Source: Oscillospiraceae bacterium Zagget12 (GTDB lineage Bacteria; Bacillota; Clostridia; UBA1381). Taken from it: a stretch of 64,000 bases of DNA. The notes beneath the pieces are model-generated. The model did not search any database, was not told the origin of the DNA, and worked only from the letters and a program-made list of their open reading frames with translations. Position numbers and translations under genes: made by a program. Position 1 is the first letter of the stretch; the number at the start of each line of letters is the position of its first letter. The stretch is taken from positions 1 through 64,000 of the forward strand of contig MSHM01000005.1 in the NCBI GenBank assembly GCA_001941225.1, read 5' to 3'. Positions 62,291 to 64,000 of the stretch are shown piece by piece.

Positions 62291-62296
62291 ATTATG

Positions 62297-63493
62297 TTAT
62301 TGAATTACAATCGCTCCCGTTGACGCTGGCACCGCAGTAGGTCTGGGCGTAGCCTCCTCCGGCTCCGGCTCGGAGGTTTCGGTTAAATCGCCGTCCTCCT
62401 CATCAGAGGATTCATTGTCGTTTTCATCATCTGACGATGAATCGCTATCCGAAGATGAGCTGTTACCCGACGATGAAACGCTCGTATTATCCGACGATGT
62501 TTCGTTTTCACTGCCTGCGGCTGAGGACGTTTCGCTCTCGCCGCTCGATGTGCTGCCGGTCTGAACCGATGATTTACTGCCCTGGTAGTCAATATCGTCA
62601 AGACGGTGGAAGGTATATCCCTCGCCGCTCAGATACTCTATAATCGAGCCGAGCGCGTCAACCGTTGACTGCTTTGACGATGCGTCGTGCATAAGAACTA
62701 TAAGGTTATTGTAACCCGCCGAGCTTTCCTTAAGAAATTCGAGCAAGTCCTCGGCGTCCTTGGTTTTGCCCTGAGCGTCGCCGTTGGCGCAGTTCCAGTT
62801 TATATAATAGTAATTGTTATCCTTCAGAGTTTGTATGCAGTCCTGCTTGATTGACGCGTATTCGCCCTCCTCGTAGCTGCCGCCCAGGAAACGTATAAGG
62901 TTAAACGGCACTTCACCGTTCGTAACGCTTTTTATTGCGTTTTCACATTCCAGTATATCGGTAATAAAACTTTCGGTTGACGCATATAATTTCTCATAGT
63001 TATGTCCGTATGAGTGGTTGGCTATAAGATGACCCTCCTCGTATACGCGTCTTGCCACATCGGGATTGGATTCTATAAGAGTACCCACCTCAAAGAATGT
63101 GGCTTTGACATTATATCGGCGCAGAACATCGAGAATTTGAGGCGTTATCTCCTCCGTTGGACCGTCGTCAAATGTAAGATAGCAGTGCTTTGTCTGACCC
63201 GCGTCGGCGATGATTTGCAGTAAATTATTTTCCTCCGCCGCTGACGGAATAGCGAGAGTGCTTGTCGGTATGGCTGTCGGAATCAATTCCTCCGGTGAGA
63301 GCGTAGCCTCCGCCGCGTCGCCGCCCAAAGACTGATTGCCGTTATTTTTGCAGTTTGACACCGCTACGCATACTATGATGATAACCGCGATAAAAGCAAT
63401 CAAAATAATCGCCGCGCGTATGCGTTTTTTTCTAAGACGTGCGCGGCGTCTGCGCGCGCGCCTGTTACGTTCAAAATCACTTGCTGTAGACAT
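62297..63493 (-). CDS. Membrane-anchored polysaccharide deacetylase with acidic Ser/Asp-rich tail
   Basis: The 398-residue product has a very basic N-terminus (RNRRARRRRARLRKKRIR), one membrane span (about 27-48), and an extracellular NodB domain: TFDDGPTE (first metal Asp pair), NHSYGHNY for the metal histidines, and LIVLMHDAS near the end. A long Ser/Asp/Glu/Thr-rich low-complexity tail (about 305-385) follows. It probably deacetylates peptidoglycan or another surface glycan. The HxxxH metal motif is present as HSYGH. Confidence 0.85.
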   Translation of the reverse strand: MSTASDFERNRRARRRRARLRKKRIRAAIILIAFIAVIIIVCVAVSNCKNNGNQSLGGDAAEATLSPEELIPTAIPTSTLAIPSAAEENNLLQIIADAGQTKHCYLTFDDGPTEEITPQILDVLRRYNVKATFFEVGTLIESNPDVARRVYEEGHLIANHSYGHNYEKLYASTESFITDILECENAIKSVTNGEVPFNLIRFLGGSYEEGEYASIKQDCIQTLKDNNYYYINWNCANGDAQGKTKDAEDLLEFLKESSAGYNNLIVLMHDASSKQSTVDALGSIIEYLSGEGYTFHRLDDIDYQGSKSSVQTGSTSSGESETSSAAGSENETSSDNTSVSSSGNSSSSDSDSSSDDENDNESSDEEDGDLTETSEPEPEEATPRPTAVPASTGAIVIQ

Positions 63494-63668
63494 ATTAATC
63501 CCCCTAAAAACAATATATACTTATTATATACCAAAGTTCATTAAAATTCAACATTATTTTAACATTTAATATGTAATATTATGCAAAAAAATTAACGTAT
63601 TCCGGACTTATCGCGCCCGCGGATAAGCCTTTGGGACAATTTTGCGGGCAGAAAGGCAGTGCAACAAT

Positions 63669-64000
63669 ATGAAAAAAGCAATAATACCGATTTTATGCGC
63701 GGTTATGCTGCTGGGCGGCTGTTCAAACTCCGCCGAAACAATGAACGGCACCGCGGAACAAGAGAACGTGCCCTATGAGCAGCTCAGCGGAGAGGGAACC
63801 GGCTGGGGTTTTGTGCGAAAAAAGGGCGCCGCGCCGGAAATACCGAACGCGCAAAAAGAGGTTCTGAGCCGATACGATTGCTACTACATAGACGAAAATT
63901 CACCCAAAACGCTGTATCTCACCTTTGATGAGGGCTATGAAAACGGATATACCTCAAAAATACTTGATGTGCTCGAGCAGACCGGCACACCGGCGGCATT
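63669..64000 (+). CDS. PdaA-like polysaccharide deacetylase lipoprotein (partial, runs off window)
   Basis: ATG 63669 opens a frame that continues to the right edge. It starts with a lipoprotein signal (LLGGC lipobox near residue 18), then GTGWGFVRKK and YLTFDEGYENGYTSKILDVL, which match the N-terminal part of delta-lactam-biosynthetic deacetylases (PdaA type; TFDEGYE in place of TFDDGP). By family knowledge these act on muramic acid in spore cortex, fitting a sporulating host. It is absent from the ORF track because the stop is outside the window. Confidence 0.8.
   Translation, partial: MKKAIIPILCAVMLLGGCSNSAETMNGTAEQENVPYEQLSGEGTGWGFVRKKGAAPEIPNAQKEVLSRYDCYYIDENSPKTLYLTFDEGYENGYTSKILDVLEQTGTPAA

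Overview
The window looks like a chromosome segment of a spore-forming, anaerobic, plant-glycan-degrading member of the Clostridia, probably gut-associated. The spore genes (ytfJ/gerW, an alpha/beta SASP, a PdaA-like deacetylase), class III (anaerobic) ribonucleotide reductase, indolepyruvate:ferredoxin oxidoreductase, a dockerin-bearing secreted protein and a PL11 rhamnogalacturonan lyase support this. Species cannot be fixed from the sequence alone.

Layout. (1) 1-8.6 kb: the right end of an integrated element, visibly richer in A+T than what follows. It carries short ORFs, nucleotide-metabolism cargo (thyX, a guanylate-kinase-like enzyme, a broken deoxyribosyltransferase-like gene), an SH3b-3D lipoprotein, a papain-like C1 peptidase with a small membrane protein, xis and a frameshifted tyrosine integrase. 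A compact candidate structured RNA sits at about 3.39-3.68 kb. (2) 8.8-13 kb: two MATE transporters (the second frameshifted in an A8 run) and an iron-containing alcohol dehydrogenase. (3) 13.3-18.8 kb: a seven-gene operon with an M50 protease, scpA, scpB, DUF2953, ytfJ, a radical SAM protein and its DUF2344 partner. (4) 18.8-24 kb: VOC protein, gluconate 5-dehydrogenase-like SDR, then iorA-iorB-small membrane protein-paaK for aryl-pyruvate/aryl-acetate metabolism. (5) 24-31.1 kb: two large secreted proteins on the minus strand, a beta-helix/dockerin protein and a multidomain rhamnogalacturonan lyase, separated by a palindrome-rich spacer. (6) 31.3-41.2 kb: tRNA-Glu, ugd-flippase-GT2 surface-polysaccharide genes, glyA, nth, two membrane glycosyltransferases, ychF. 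(7) 41.4-48.9 kb: a two-component system, galT behind a structured leader with a short upstream ORF, a galactokinase homologue that has lost its catalytic motifs, a CMD-cupin protein and a GH106-like hydrolase. (8) 48.9-56.8 kb: an N-terminally damaged subtilase with internal repeats, a GCS-type ligase, a truncated yloU fragment, the fakA-like yloV gene, recG and a SASP. (9) 57-64 kb: fructokinase, birA behind a promoter-hairpins-terminator leader, nrdD-nrdG, and two polysaccharide deacetylases (the last cut by the window edge).

Themes. PL11 lyase, the rhamnosidase-like enzyme, galT, gluconate dehydrogenase and fructokinase fit use of pectin-derived sugars. The observations most worth checking are the candidate structured RNA in the mobile element, the motif-less galactokinase beside galT, the leader RNAs of galT and birA, and the genes whose only well-spaced start codon appears to be ATA. 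Three ORFs are frameshifted, two of them at A homopolymers, so some lesions could be base-calling errors.
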